From positions 1 through 64,000 of the forward strand of contig CAYTHO010000006.1 in NCBI GenBank assembly GCA_964437595.1: a stretch of 64,000 bases of DNA. The letters are read 5' to 3'. Shown here one piece after another: positions 1 through 8,708 of this stretch. The notes under the pieces are model-generated. The model ran no database searches, was not told the origin of the DNA, and saw nothing but the letters and a program-made list of their open reading frames with translations. The DNA is from DSYU01 sp964437595. Its GTDB lineage: Bacteria > Chloroflexota > Anaerolineae > Anaerolineales > Anaerolineaceae. Position 1 is the stretch's first letter, and the number at the start of each line of letters is the position of its first letter. The position numbers and the translations under genes were made by a program.

Positions 1-10
1 TCTGTTTCAG

Positions 11-28
11 CCTGACCGCAAAGTCAGG
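11..28 (-). terminator. weak hairpin after the sensor kinase
   Basis: A 6-bp stem (CCTGAC/GTCAGG) with a 6-base loop lies about 65 bases after the kinase stop codon on the minus strand. There is no U-run, so a terminator role is only possible. The 91 bases between the kinase and the window edge hold no convincing open frame, so a cognate response regulator is not visible here. Confidence 0.25.
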
Positions 29-91
29 TTACTGACGTTTGTCTAAACTCGAATTATAAAAACTGAACCAAAAACGCGAGCGCATTAGAGG

Positions 92-1585
92 TCAGTTTGA
101 GCGAATCATTGGGCCCGGGATGGGAACAAAAGCAACCAGGCGGGTACCACTATCCACCGTACTTTCGATTTCCAGCCGTCCGCCAAGCTCAACCAGGCGA
201 GCGTTCATACTCTCCAGGCCAAACCCCTGACCAGCAGCCTGCCGCGCATCAAAACCGACGCCGTTATCGGCAATTTCCAGGCGCACCAGTTGGGACTGGA
301 TTTCAAGCTGCAAGTTTACCGCCGAAGCATGGCTGTGGCGAGCGACATTTGACAGCGCTTCCTGCGCTACCCGGAAAAGGGCCTGCTCCAGCGCCAAAGG
401 CAGGCGGCGGTCACCGAGAACCTGCAGCCTGGCAGGGATGCGAGTATGTTCATACCAGGTCTTTATGTAGCCGTGCAGCGCGCCAGCCAGCCCCTGGTTC
501 TCCAGGGCAGCCGGGCGCAGCTCCGTGATTAACAAACTAAGTTCCTGTTGAGAACTTTTGATCAGGTTCTCAGCTTCTTCCAGGTGCTTGTTCGCGGCGT
601 TTGGGTCGCTGTTCAAGAGGTTGCGAGCCGCGCGGATCTGCATATAGGTGGCAAAACTTTGCTGCTTTACAGTGTCATGCAGGTCGCGGGCCAGGCGGTT
701 GCGCTCTTCCAGGACGGCTAACTGCTGCTGCGTGTGCAGCAGGTTCTGAATCCGTTCTGCCATGTTGCGCAGGCGCATACCTAACATGCCAATTTCATCG
801 CGTGAGCGGTCGGTCGGGAGAAGGCGGAAATCCCCCTCACTCCAGGCATCCGCGGCACGAGCCAGTGCGGTGAGCCGCCGGGTAAGCCCGCGCGACATGA
901 TAAAACCGAACAGCGCGCCAAAGGGAGCCACAGCGACCAGCAAGAGCAGGCCTGTTCCCATAATCCAACCTAAGTAAATAGGTAGATCTCTCAGAAACGC
1001 GGACGGAGCCGGTTCTATCGTCAGCAGCAGAACGGCAACCACGTCAGACTCGGTGCCTTCCTGGAAAATAGGCACCGCCAGGAGTGTCTTCCCCGCGCCT
1101 GTTTTAGTAGAAAGGTTCAGACTATTCGTACCGCCCGACCAGGCATAGTCAAGAATCTCCTGCACTTCCGGCTGCCCGGTAGCGTAAGGCTGGCCAGTTG
1201 GGCGGGCTGGATCGATTGGTACCTGAGCCAAAATGGTATCGTCGGGAGAAATAACCACCAGCGGGGCGCCGGGGACAATCGCCGCAGCAGGGCTGTCAAA
1301 GGCAAACTGGGGCGGCAGGCTGGCATAACCCGATTTGGACACACCCTCCAGCCAGGCCTGCAGACCGGGCAAATCTTGCTTGCCGGGCTGCAGGTAATTT
1401 CTGGCCGCTGGAAAGAGTGTGTAGACCACATCATTCATATAGCTGAGCTGATCCATTTGGGTCAGGCTGGAAAATGACAGAACCAACAGCAGCGCAATGA
1501 CCTCCAGCGCCATCAAAGCCAGGACGGTAACCAGGGTATAGGTCAGGATGAGCTTGCCACGCAGACTGTTGAAAAAGGATAGCAT
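92..1585 (-). CDS. NarL-family sensor histidine kinase with HAMP domain
   Basis: This is a membrane sensor kinase of the HisKA_3 (NarX/DegS-like) class. A first membrane helix lies near residues 10-38, an extracytoplasmic sensor region runs to about 200, and a second helix near 205-232 is followed by a HAMP domain. The phospho-acceptor is His303 in the motif ARDLHDTVKQQ. The C-terminus carries an HATPase_c domain (DNGVGFD, GFGLESM). The gene starts 4 bases after the FtsX permease stop, so it is part of the exporter operon. This fits a kinase that senses a transported or membrane-acting compound. A response regulator would be expected next to it but is not visible up to the window edge. The class assignment is firm; the ligand is unknown. 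Confidence 0.9.
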   Translation of the reverse strand: MLSFFNSLRGKLILTYTLVTVLALMALEVIALLLVLSFSSLTQMDQLSYMNDVVYTLFPAARNYLQPGKQDLPGLQAWLEGVSKSGYASLPPQFAFDSPAAAIVPGAPLVVISPDDTILAQVPIDPARPTGQPYATGQPEVQEILDYAWSGGTNSLNLSTKTGAGKTLLAVPIFQEGTESDVVAVLLLTIEPAPSAFLRDLPIYLGWIMGTGLLLLVAVAPFGALFGFIMSRGLTRRLTALARAADAWSEGDFRLLPTDRSRDEIGMLGMRLRNMAERIQNLLHTQQQLAVLEERNRLARDLHDTVKQQSFATYMQIRAARNLLNSDPNAANKHLEEAENLIKSSQQELSLLITELRPAALENQGLAGALHGYIKTWYEHTRIPARLQVLGDRRLPLALEQALFRVAQEALSNVARHSHASAVNLQLEIQSQLVRLEIADNGVGFDARQAAGQGFGLESMNARLVELGGRLEIESTVDSGTRLVAFVPIPGPMIRSN

Positions 1586-1589
1586 GGAG

Positions 1590-4067
1590 TTATATCCGAT
1601 CGTTTAGAACCACTAGCGGCGAGACCCGGATGGGCTTCCAGGTGGCGGCATAGATAGCGAAGAAGGTCAGGCCGAGGGTGAATAACAAGACTGCGGCGGA
1701 CGCCGCCGGGGTCATGATTAACAGGTTGGCCGCCAACGGGTTTTGCATGCCAACCACCCATAAAAAGCCGCGCACCAGGAGCAGGCCCGCACCAGCGGCT
1801 ACTAGAGCGATCAGCGCATATTCTACCATCAACGTAACCAGGATATGCCACTGCGAGTAACCCATCGCCTTGAGGACACCGATTTCGTAGCGCCGGTCGA
1901 GAACCGCAAGGCTGACCGAGTTCGCCATTAGCAGCACCCCAGCCAGCAGCGCCAGGCTGGCCATACTGACCGCGAATACAAACAAGTTATGATACTGGCT
2001 GGTGAAACGCGCAGCATAAGCTACCAGATTCATTACCGTTGCCTGGGGCAGCTCTTCGCCAAGCGCGCGGGCCGCGGAAGCCAATCGGCCAGCGGGAATT
2101 CGAGCAAAGATTTGCACCTGGTCCGGCGGAGTCATGGAAAGGCTCAACTCAGTAGGCAGCAGGATGCCCAATCTGGAGTGAAATGGCTGTTCCAGGTTCA
2201 TCTGGAAAGCGCCAACGACCGGCAGCCTGTGAACGGTACCATCCCAAAGCGTTACCTCCACGCTGCTGTCAGGTGGAACCTGGGCATACCCAGAGATATA
2301 CACGCCATCGGGCCGGCTGCCCCAGGGTGCGCCCGAAACGGAATATTCGAATAGATCGGTGCGGGCAGCCAGCAGCGGCGAGAATGTTTCTTCCGGATTG
2401 CCGGCCAGGTTGACAGCGCGCACGGTGGTATTGTAACCAACCGACCAGCCTTTTGCCGCATGCGGCTCCAGCATGCGCGTGATCGCCTCCTGTTGATTGG
2501 CAGGAGCAAGGATATTGAGGTTATATCCCTGCATATCGATGTCCACGCCACCAACCACACGCTCCGCGTTTTGCACAACAACTGTGGACACCATCAATGC
2601 GACAACGCCAATAAACAACGAAACCAGGGCAAAGATGGGAGCCAGCCCGCGGCGGCGCAGGCTGCTGCGCGAGATGGAAAACACAGGAATAAAGTGCCAG
2701 GGGATCAAGCGGGTCACCAGCCAGAGCAGAATGCCCAATCCACCGCCCAGGCCAATCAGCCCGGCGCCGGCAGCCAGCAGCACGCCAATCCCATAGATCC
2801 AGGAACCCATAATAAAGACCACCAGAGCAGTGAATGGCAATGCCAGCCCAAAGAACAACAGCAGCGATAGAAAAGCGGGAAGCTTTGCAGGGGATGCAGT
2901 TTCACCACGCAGCAGCACTACCGGTCTCAACTGACTGGTGGTCACAATTGCCCACAGCGCGAAAATCACCGTGGTCGCGACCCCAACCAGAATGGCCAGC
3001 AAAACAGGCTCCGGAGACAGCACCCACTGGACCAGCATGGTAGAGGTGCGGCTGAACAAGTTCACCAGGCCAGCGGAGACTGCGATCCCCAGCCCGGCTC
3101 CCAGCAAACTGCCCAGCAGGCCCAACAAGCCAGCCTCCAGCGAGAACATCGTCATCAGGTCGCTGCTGCGGTAGCCAATACTTTTCCAAACGGCCACTTC
3201 ACGCTGGCGGCGGCGCAGCAGCACTTGCATGGTATTGGCAATTCCCACACCGCTCACAAGCAGGCCCAATACACCGGCCCCATTGAGCAGGCCGACGAAA
3301 AAATCGCGGACCTGCGCTTGATCTTCTGCCAGACTGTCGGCCAGGAACACATTCCAACCCAGCTTTTCCAGGCGCTCTTTCAAGGCGGCAGGGTCGGCGG
3401 TGGCGACTAACACAGTGTTCAGATGGCGATCACTTCCCGCTAATCGAGAGGCGGTCGCCAGGGAGTAGTACAGCTTGCTGCCGTAATGGTTGGGGGTATC
3501 GATGATGATGCCGCGGATACGCGCCTCGAGCGGGGTACCAGCAGCCAGGTCCGAGAGCAGGAGCGTATCACCAACCGAGAGGTGATACTCCAGGGCTAAA
3601 TCACGGCTGATGAGCACATCGCCCTCCCCCACCAGCAGATCGGGCAGCCTCGCACTGTTCGGGCTTTCAACAGTCAGCGCGCCAATGGGAGGATAGTCTG
3701 ATGGATTGATGCCAATGCCCGCATTAGGGAAATACAGCTCGCTCGAACCGGGCAAGCGAAAGGTCAATGATGAGGTATAAGCAACCAGGCTGTATTTTTG
3801 CAATACTCCTTCCTGGCGCATTTCTTCCAGAGCCTTGATATCCTGAGGCAAAATGGCATCTTCAACCCGGCGGTCCATGCTGATATCCGCGCCGATCAGA
3901 TCGTGCGGTTCGATCACAAACATTTTTTCAATGGCGCTGGAAAGCAAGGTCATCGCCACCAACGACATCACGCCAAAAGCCACACACAGAAATGCTACCG
4001 CAATACGCTGCCCGCCGCGGCGCAGGTTGTTAAAGGCTATGCGCAAAGCCAGTATCGGTGAAATCAT
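1590..4067 (-). CDS. FtsX-like ABC transporter permease
   Basis: This 825-residue integral membrane permease has the duplicated architecture of large MacB/LolE-type proteins: an N-terminal helix, a periplasmic MacB_PCD-like domain, an FtsX block of three helices near 250-370, further helices near 390-450, a second extracytoplasmic domain and a C-terminal FtsX block near 690-820. It works with the ATPase encoded just upstream. A GTG at 4070 is followed directly by ATG at 4067. The ATG is chosen because GGAGG lies 7 bases upstream of it and it overlaps the ATPase stop by one base (TGATG). Such systems export lipoproteins, peptides or antibiotics, or act as mechanotransmitters. The substrate cannot be read from sequence. 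Confidence 0.9.
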   Translation of the reverse strand: MISPILALRIAFNNLRRGGQRIAVAFLCVAFGVMSLVAMTLLSSAIEKMFVIEPHDLIGADISMDRRVEDAILPQDIKALEEMRQEGVLQKYSLVAYTSSLTFRLPGSSELYFPNAGIGINPSDYPPIGALTVESPNSARLPDLLVGEGDVLISRDLALEYHLSVGDTLLLSDLAAGTPLEARIRGIIIDTPNHYGSKLYYSLATASRLAGSDRHLNTVLVATADPAALKERLEKLGWNVFLADSLAEDQAQVRDFFVGLLNGAGVLGLLVSGVGIANTMQVLLRRRQREVAVWKSIGYRSSDLMTMFSLEAGLLGLLGSLLGAGLGIAVSAGLVNLFSRTSTMLVQWVLSPEPVLLAILVGVATTVIFALWAIVTTSQLRPVVLLRGETASPAKLPAFLSLLLFFGLALPFTALVVFIMGSWIYGIGVLLAAGAGLIGLGGGLGILLWLVTRLIPWHFIPVFSISRSSLRRRGLAPIFALVSLFIGVVALMVSTVVVQNAERVVGGVDIDMQGYNLNILAPANQQEAITRMLEPHAAKGWSVGYNTTVRAVNLAGNPEETFSPLLAARTDLFEYSVSGAPWGSRPDGVYISGYAQVPPDSSVEVTLWDGTVHRLPVVGAFQMNLEQPFHSRLGILLPTELSLSMTPPDQVQIFARIPAGRLASAARALGEELPQATVMNLVAYAARFTSQYHNLFVFAVSMASLALLAGVLLMANSVSLAVLDRRYEIGVLKAMGYSQWHILVTLMVEYALIALVAAGAGLLLVRGFLWVVGMQNPLAANLLIMTPAASAAVLLFTLGLTFFAIYAATWKPIRVSPLVVLNDRI

Positions 4068-4927
4068 CACAGGTCCTCCGGGATGGAAGTTACCACGGCG
4101 CCGTTCATGCTCGAAGCAAAAGCCGGCGCAGAGCCATTCATGCTGCGGATGCGGCCATTTCCAGCAGCCTGATCATTGATGAGCTGCCCATCCTTCAAGT
4201 AGAGCTGCCGGTCGGCATAACGGGCTACCTGAGGATCGTGGGTCACCATCACAACCGTAAGATCGAACAAGGCTCGCAAATCACGGATCAACGCAAGTAC
4301 CTGGGCGCTGGTAGCGCTATCGAGGTTACCAGTGGGCTCATCCGCCAGGAGGATGCTGGGGTGGTTGACCAGGGCGCGAGCAATCGCCACGCGCTGCTGC
4401 TCCCCACCGGAGAGCTGGTTGGGCAGGTGATCCAGGCGGTTTTCCAGCCCCACCTGAGACAGCATATGGTAGGCTAGCTGATGCGCTTTCCCCCGCAGCG
4501 GGCTGATGTAGAGCGGAGCTGCAACGTTTTCCAGCGCGTTCATGCTCTGGATCAGATAAAACGCCTGGAAGATAATACCAATTTGCTGGTTACGAAACCG
4601 GGCCAACTGCGCCTCAGGCAGGCTGGAGATCTCAACACCATCGATGCACACCGAACCGCGGGTGGGGCGATCAATGCCAGCAAGCAGGCCTAACAGCGTA
4701 GATTTGCCAGACCCAGAGGGGCCAGTGAGCGCCACCCACTCACCTGCCGCGACTTCAAAGGAGATGCCGCGCAGGACGGGTAATTCGCGCCCGCCAGCGG
4801 GCGTATTCGGAGCCTGAACGGTTCCACGTCCACCAGCAGGCGTCTTCGGGGTTTTTGCAGGTCCGCGCCCACCCATCGGCAGGCTGCGGTATAAGTCGCT
4901 CACGGCGATCATTATTTTTGAGTCCAT
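4067..4927 (-). CDS. ABC transporter ATP-binding protein (MacB/LolD-type) with tandem insert
   Basis: This is the ATPase partner of the FtsX permease. Walker A (GPSGSGKST), the signature LSGGEQQRVAIARAL and Walker B (ILLADEPTGNLD) are intact. The start at 4927 is chosen because GAGG lies 5 bases upstream; an in-frame ATG at 4969 has no such site and would only add 14 residues. Residues about 17-46, just before the conserved VLRGISFEV strand, hold an unusual proline/glycine-rich insert. It is made of repeats beginning PMGGRG, PAGGRG and PAGGRE at 13-residue spacing, and relatives normally have only one such unit. The insert should sit in the N-terminal beta region and need not disturb ATP binding. 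The C-terminal 40 residues are also family-atypical and low in complexity. Confidence 0.92.
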   Translation of the reverse strand: MDSKIMIAVSDLYRSLPMGGRGPAKTPKTPAGGRGTVQAPNTPAGGRELPVLRGISFEVAAGEWVALTGPSGSGKSTLLGLLAGIDRPTRGSVCIDGVEISSLPEAQLARFRNQQIGIIFQAFYLIQSMNALENVAAPLYISPLRGKAHQLAYHMLSQVGLENRLDHLPNQLSGGEQQRVAIARALVNHPSILLADEPTGNLDSATSAQVLALIRDLRALFDLTVVMVTHDPQVARYADRQLYLKDGQLINDQAAGNGRIRSMNGSAPAFASSMNGAVVTSIPEDL

Positions 4928-4958
4928 GATTACCTCGCTAAAAGAATATGTGGTTATG

Positions 4959-5008
4959 TAAAACGCCATAAATCTTTTTACGAAAAGGATGCAGTACCAG
5001 GCGTTTTA
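4959..5008. promoter_or_regulatory. inverted repeat upstream of the FtsX operon
   Basis: The 9-bp arms TAAAACGCC and GGCGTTTTA are separated by 32 bases, in the region upstream of the ABC ATPase start. It could be a leader hairpin or an operator. A hairpin with nearly the same arms occurs at 27951-28012. The role is unproven. Confidence 0.35.
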
Positions 5009-5096
5009 TGAGCGTTATTCGCCAGGCTAAAGGGTATGGTTTGTAAAGACACTCTCGGCGAATTACGTATCATCATAACTGGCAAGCGAGAAGATG

Positions 5097-5141
5097 CAAT
5101 CAGCCTGTAGTCCGGGTGAGTATCGGACCACAGGCTGATTG
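5097..5141 (-). terminator. hairpin terminator after the ABC-2 operon
   Basis: A 12-bp stem (CAATCAGCCTGT with ACAGGCTGATTG), extended by TCCG/CGGA, lies about 20 bases after the stop of the ABC-2 permease. On the minus strand the stem is followed by CATCTTCTCG, which is moderately T-rich. It fits an intrinsic terminator for the minus-strand exporter operon. Confidence 0.7.
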
Positions 5142-5162
5142 TTGCGCAAATAGACAGTTATG

Positions 5163-6350
5163 CTACCGGTCTGGCTTGAAGCGCCAGCTTGCCAGGGCAA
5201 AAAAGAGGATGGCATATCCAGCCAGGGCAGCGGCAGGCAAGAGCACGTCCGGCAAGTTCAGGCCGCGCAGGAGAATCCCCTTGAAGCCGTCCATGCCCCA
5301 TGCAACGGGAGAAAAGTGCCCGATAGCCTGGAAAGTCTTACCGGTGAACTCCAGCGGAACCCAGGCGCCGCCCAGGCCAGCGAGGATAAACATGGGCACA
5401 AGCGAGAAGATGATGGCTTGTTCTTCGCTTTTCGATAGAATGCCAATCAGCAGGCCTAGCGCGCCGATGCACAGGGCCGCCGCTACAGCCACCAGCAACG
5501 TGGCAAGTGGGGCACGCGCGTAGTCAAGCTTCAGCACAAGCTGGCCAAAGATAATCAGCACCATGAATTGAACCAGAACCAGAGCAAAGATGGCGAGGTA
5601 GTGCCCAAGCAGGATCTTCAGCGGATTGACAGGTGTAGTGAGCAGGCGCTGCAAGCAGCGGTTCTTGCGCTCCGAAACGATCACCTGGGCGCAGGTAAGC
5701 AGCCCGGCGATGGCAAACTGCAGCATCATACCTGGGGAACTGTGACCGAAATTGTTTACAGCACCAGCATCCTTTTGGGGTTCTTCCACCTTAATGGCGT
5801 TGGCCTGTTCGACTGACAGACGCACAGGCGGATTTTGCCAGGCATCCAGGGCGGCCCGCATGTCAGCTTCTTTACCATCAGACACCACCTGGGCGGCCTG
5901 GATCGAGCGATTCAGGCGGCTGGCGCCAATGAGAATGGCATGATTAGCGGTCACGCCCGCATTCTCGGCAGGGTCAGCATAAACGATGAGGCGCAACGGG
6001 GAGCCGGAGGTGAGGGATTGACCATACCCGGCAGGGATGATCAGCGCGGCGGCCAAATCTTTATCAGCAACCTTTTTCTCCATCCCAGCCGGAGTCTGCT
6101 CCGGATTGCGTTCCAGGCGAATTACATCTGATGAATCGAGCAGGTTTTCCAACTCCAGGCTGAGCGGGCTGCCATCTTCATTGACAAGACCTACTGGCAG
6201 GCGCGAGTCAACATCGCCAGAAGCCTGCCCGCTGAAGGCAAACCCAAACAATAAGGTAAAAGCGATCGGCATGATCAGCAAAAACAGGTAAGTGTTGCGG
6301 TTACGCAGCAGTTGGACAAAATCGTTGAGGGCAATATGCAGGATCGACAT
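5163..6350 (-). CDS. ABC-2 type transporter permease (distal)
   Basis: This 395-residue ABC-2 permease has one N-terminal helix (about 18-38), a large extracytoplasmic domain (about 40-200) and five to six C-terminal helices, as in YhgE/YbhS/YbhR-type exporters. The conserved segment FILAGLGGAWVPLEF lies between late helices. It is the last of three genes (ATPase 7619-8560, permease 6363-7607, then this gene 12 bases on), so the two permeases probably form a heterodimer. A hairpin terminator follows. Such operons usually export drugs, lipids or polyketides; the substrate is unknown here. Confidence 0.9.
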   Translation of the reverse strand: MSILHIALNDFVQLLRNRNTYLFLLIMPIAFTLLFGFAFSGQASGDVDSRLPVGLVNEDGSPLSLELENLLDSSDVIRLERNPEQTPAGMEKKVADKDLAAALIIPAGYGQSLTSGSPLRLIVYADPAENAGVTANHAILIGASRLNRSIQAAQVVSDGKEADMRAALDAWQNPPVRLSVEQANAIKVEEPQKDAGAVNNFGHSSPGMMLQFAIAGLLTCAQVIVSERKNRCLQRLLTTPVNPLKILLGHYLAIFALVLVQFMVLIIFGQLVLKLDYARAPLATLLVAVAAALCIGALGLLIGILSKSEEQAIIFSLVPMFILAGLGGAWVPLEFTGKTFQAIGHFSPVAWGMDGFKGILLRGLNLPDVLLPAAALAGYAILFFALASWRFKPDR

Positions 6351-6362
6351 GGGAAACTCCTA

Positions 6363-7607
6363 TCAGGCGTAGCGTTTTTGGAACCGCCATACGCCGATGG
6401 CGAAGAAAGCAATACTCATGGCAAGCATCGCCAGCAGATTAGGCAGCAGGTCAGGCGCGGCGCCGCCACCCATAGCGGCCAGCATGCTGCGGGCCGACCA
6501 GCCCTGGGGGGTGAATAGCGGAACGATGCCGAACCTGGTAGCGCCAGCGTTACCGACAAAGATATCCATCATTCCCACCATGCCCGTGACGGTGAGCAGG
6601 CCGCCGAAGATCAAACCGCCTTGCTTTGAGTTTCTGATAAACGCATTCACCAGCACGCCAAACGTTGAGGCAGAGAGTATGGTGCCGATGGCGAAGAGTG
6701 CCACCGCGGAAGGTTCTCCCCATTGGATGCCAAATATTAACCGTCCGGCAATCAGCAAGACGATGACCTGCACACATACGGTGAGGCCAACAGCCAGGAA
6801 TTTACCAGCCAGGACTTCTGCTTGCGTTGTGGGCGTGGTAAAGAGCCGCGGCATGGTGCCCGCTTCTTCCTCGCGCAGGATAGATGAGGCGGTGGAAGTG
6901 CCGGTGTAAAAGGCATAAAAGATCATCATACCGCCCATGATCGGGCCAACGATGCGCAGCATCATATTCGCTTCCGGAGCGGCAGCCGGCGAACGCACTT
7001 CAACGAGCACGTCAGCAGGGTCACCTTCGAGTTGGGCGGATTTGTGGTAGGCATCGATCAGCGGGGCAATCTGTTCGTAAGAGATTTCGCCTGATTCAGC
7101 CCGTTTTAGCGCCAGATTGACGGCAATTTTTACCCCAGCGAGGCTGTCAGTGACCTGGCTGAGCACGGATTGGACGATGGCCGGACCGAGAGTCAGGGTA
7201 GGGTCTTGATACACCTGAATCTCAGCGGAAGCGCCCGTATCGGCGAAGGAAGCGGAGAAACCGGGGGGGATGATTACGGCCATGCCGGCCTGCTGCGTAT
7301 CCACGGCACGCCGGGCAGCGGTTTCATCTACAGCAATCGTCACTTCCATCAAGCCAGCCAGGTCATCGTTTTGCAAGGTTTCAACCACCAGTTCACCAAT
7401 CTGCCCGGTCTGGAGATGGCCTTCATCGAGGTTGGCAACGATAACCCTGGTGCTCGGCAGGTCAAAGCCGCTATCCGTGTTCATGTTGCCAAACATAAAG
7501 TAGAACATACCCGCCATCAGCAGCGGGACGCCAAACATAAACACCAGCGCAAACATGCTGCGGTAAGCACTGAGAAAATCTTTAATGGCAATTGCAAGGA
7601 TTTTCAT
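6363..7607 (-). CDS. ABC-2 type transporter permease (proximal)
   Basis: This 414-residue ABC-2 permease has the same layout as its downstream paralogue: an N-terminal helix (about 20-40), an extracytoplasmic domain to about 215 and six C-terminal helices. The conserved sequence REEEAGTMPRLFTTPTTQAE is the cytoplasmic coupling segment typical of ABC2_membrane_3 proteins. It starts 11 bases after the ATPase stop. Together with 5163-6350 it should build the membrane channel of one exporter. Confidence 0.9.
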   Translation of the reverse strand: MKILAIAIKDFLSAYRSMFALVFMFGVPLLMAGMFYFMFGNMNTDSGFDLPSTRVIVANLDEGHLQTGQIGELVVETLQNDDLAGLMEVTIAVDETAARRAVDTQQAGMAVIIPPGFSASFADTGASAEIQVYQDPTLTLGPAIVQSVLSQVTDSLAGVKIAVNLALKRAESGEISYEQIAPLIDAYHKSAQLEGDPADVLVEVRSPAAAPEANMMLRIVGPIMGGMMIFYAFYTGTSTASSILREEEAGTMPRLFTTPTTQAEVLAGKFLAVGLTVCVQVIVLLIAGRLIFGIQWGEPSAVALFAIGTILSASTFGVLVNAFIRNSKQGGLIFGGLLTVTGMVGMMDIFVGNAGATRFGIVPLFTPQGWSARSMLAAMGGGAAPDLLPNLLAMLAMSIAFFAIGVWRFQKRYA

Positions 7608-7618
7608 ACGTCACCCCT

Positions 7619-8560
7619 TTAATGATCGCGCAGGGCGCGTCCGGTCAGGTGAAGGAAAACGGTTTCGAGGTTGGGCGATTGGATGTCGACCGAGTTGATG
7701 CGCACACCGCGTGATGAGGCGATTTCGAACAGGTTGGGAAGAACACGGTTCGAGTCATCGACCAGGAGCTGAAGGGTGCCATCTTCAGCGGTGATGCTGG
7801 CTACACCAGGTGCGGCGCGCCAGGGATCAAGAACCTTATCCCCTTCGGCGTTAATATGGAGGGTGATGCGGTCTTTAGACCCAACCAACTGGATCAGCGA
7901 GTCATGCGTGCCGCAGGCAATCAGCTTACCGTGGTCCATGATGGCGATATGATTGGAAAGTTCCTGGGCCTCTTCCATGTAATGGGTGGTATAGAGTACG
8001 GTCATGCCCTGATCTTTGAGCGCGATCACGCCATCCAGAATGCTGCGGCGGGACTGGGGATCGATGCCGACGGTGGGTTCATCCATGTAGATCACCTTTG
8101 GCTTGTGCAGCAGAGCCACCCCAATATTAACGCGCCGTTTCATACCGCCCGAATACTTGCCTACGCGGTCTTTGGCGCGTTCGGTCAGGCCGATCAGTTC
8201 GAGAACCTCGTCTACGCGCTTCGCCAATGCAGCCCCGTTCAGACCGTACATCCGTCCCCAGAAGGTCAGGTTTTCGCGCGCTGAGAGATCCTCATATAGA
8301 GCTATTTCTTGTGGAACCACGCCCAGCACCTTCTTTACGCCCATCGGATCGCGGCGAACCGAGCTGCCCATAATCAGGGCATCACCGTCATCGGGGCGAA
8401 GCAGGCAGGAAAGCATCGAAATGGTGGTCGTTTTTCCGGCGCCATTCGGTCCCAGCAGGCTGAAGATCTCCCCCTGCTGTACATCGAAGGAAACACCTTG
8501 CACAGCCTTCAAAGCGCCGAAACTTTTTTGGATATTTTGAACTTGAATAGCAGGAGCCAT
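7619..8560 (-). CDS. ABC-2 exporter ATP-binding protein (DrrA/CcmA-like)
   Basis: This is the ATPase of the exporter. Walker A is GPNGAGKTT, the signature is YSGGMKRRVNIG and Walker B is VIYMDEPTVGID, followed by the H-loop segment YTTHYMEE. A C-terminal domain after about residue 215 is typical of DrrA-like proteins. The start at 8560 is chosen over the upstream ATG at 8701 because GAGG lies 8 bases before it and family similarity begins there; the longer form would also run into the divergent kinase gene. The protein is 313 residues. The operon is divergent from a NarL-type two-component pair that is the obvious regulator candidate. Confidence 0.93.
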   Translation of the reverse strand: MAPAIQVQNIQKSFGALKAVQGVSFDVQQGEIFSLLGPNGAGKTTTISMLSCLLRPDDGDALIMGSSVRRDPMGVKKVLGVVPQEIALYEDLSARENLTFWGRMYGLNGAALAKRVDEVLELIGLTERAKDRVGKYSGGMKRRVNIGVALLHKPKVIYMDEPTVGIDPQSRRSILDGVIALKDQGMTVLYTTHYMEEAQELSNHIAIMDHGKLIACGTHDSLIQLVGSKDRITLHINAEGDKVLDPWRAAPGVASITAEDGTLQLLVDDSNRVLPNLFEIASSRGVRINSVDIQSPNLETVFLHLTGRALRDH

Positions 8561-8652
8561 CTTTCTTACCTCGTGAATGATAAAGTTGGCTACATCATAA
8601 CAAGGGCAGCAGATACTTACATCCGCCGAGCGACCATATCCGCCTGCCCAAT

Positions 8653-8702
8653 CGTACAATGTACGTTTGTACGCTGGCAAAAACCGGTGGGCAGGATACA
8701 AT
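8653..8702 (+). promoter_or_regulatory. intergenic dyad and possible leaderless promoter
   Basis: Between the divergent ATPase and kinase genes lies CGTAC-AAT-GTACG (8653-8665), followed by TTTGTACG, which repeats one half-site. A -10-like TACAAT at 8697-8702 ends only 6 bases before the kinase ATG, so that transcript might be leaderless. No good -35 is seen. The dyad could be the binding site of the adjacent LuxR-type regulator, which is an inference. Confidence 0.35.
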
Positions 8703-8708
8703 TACATT

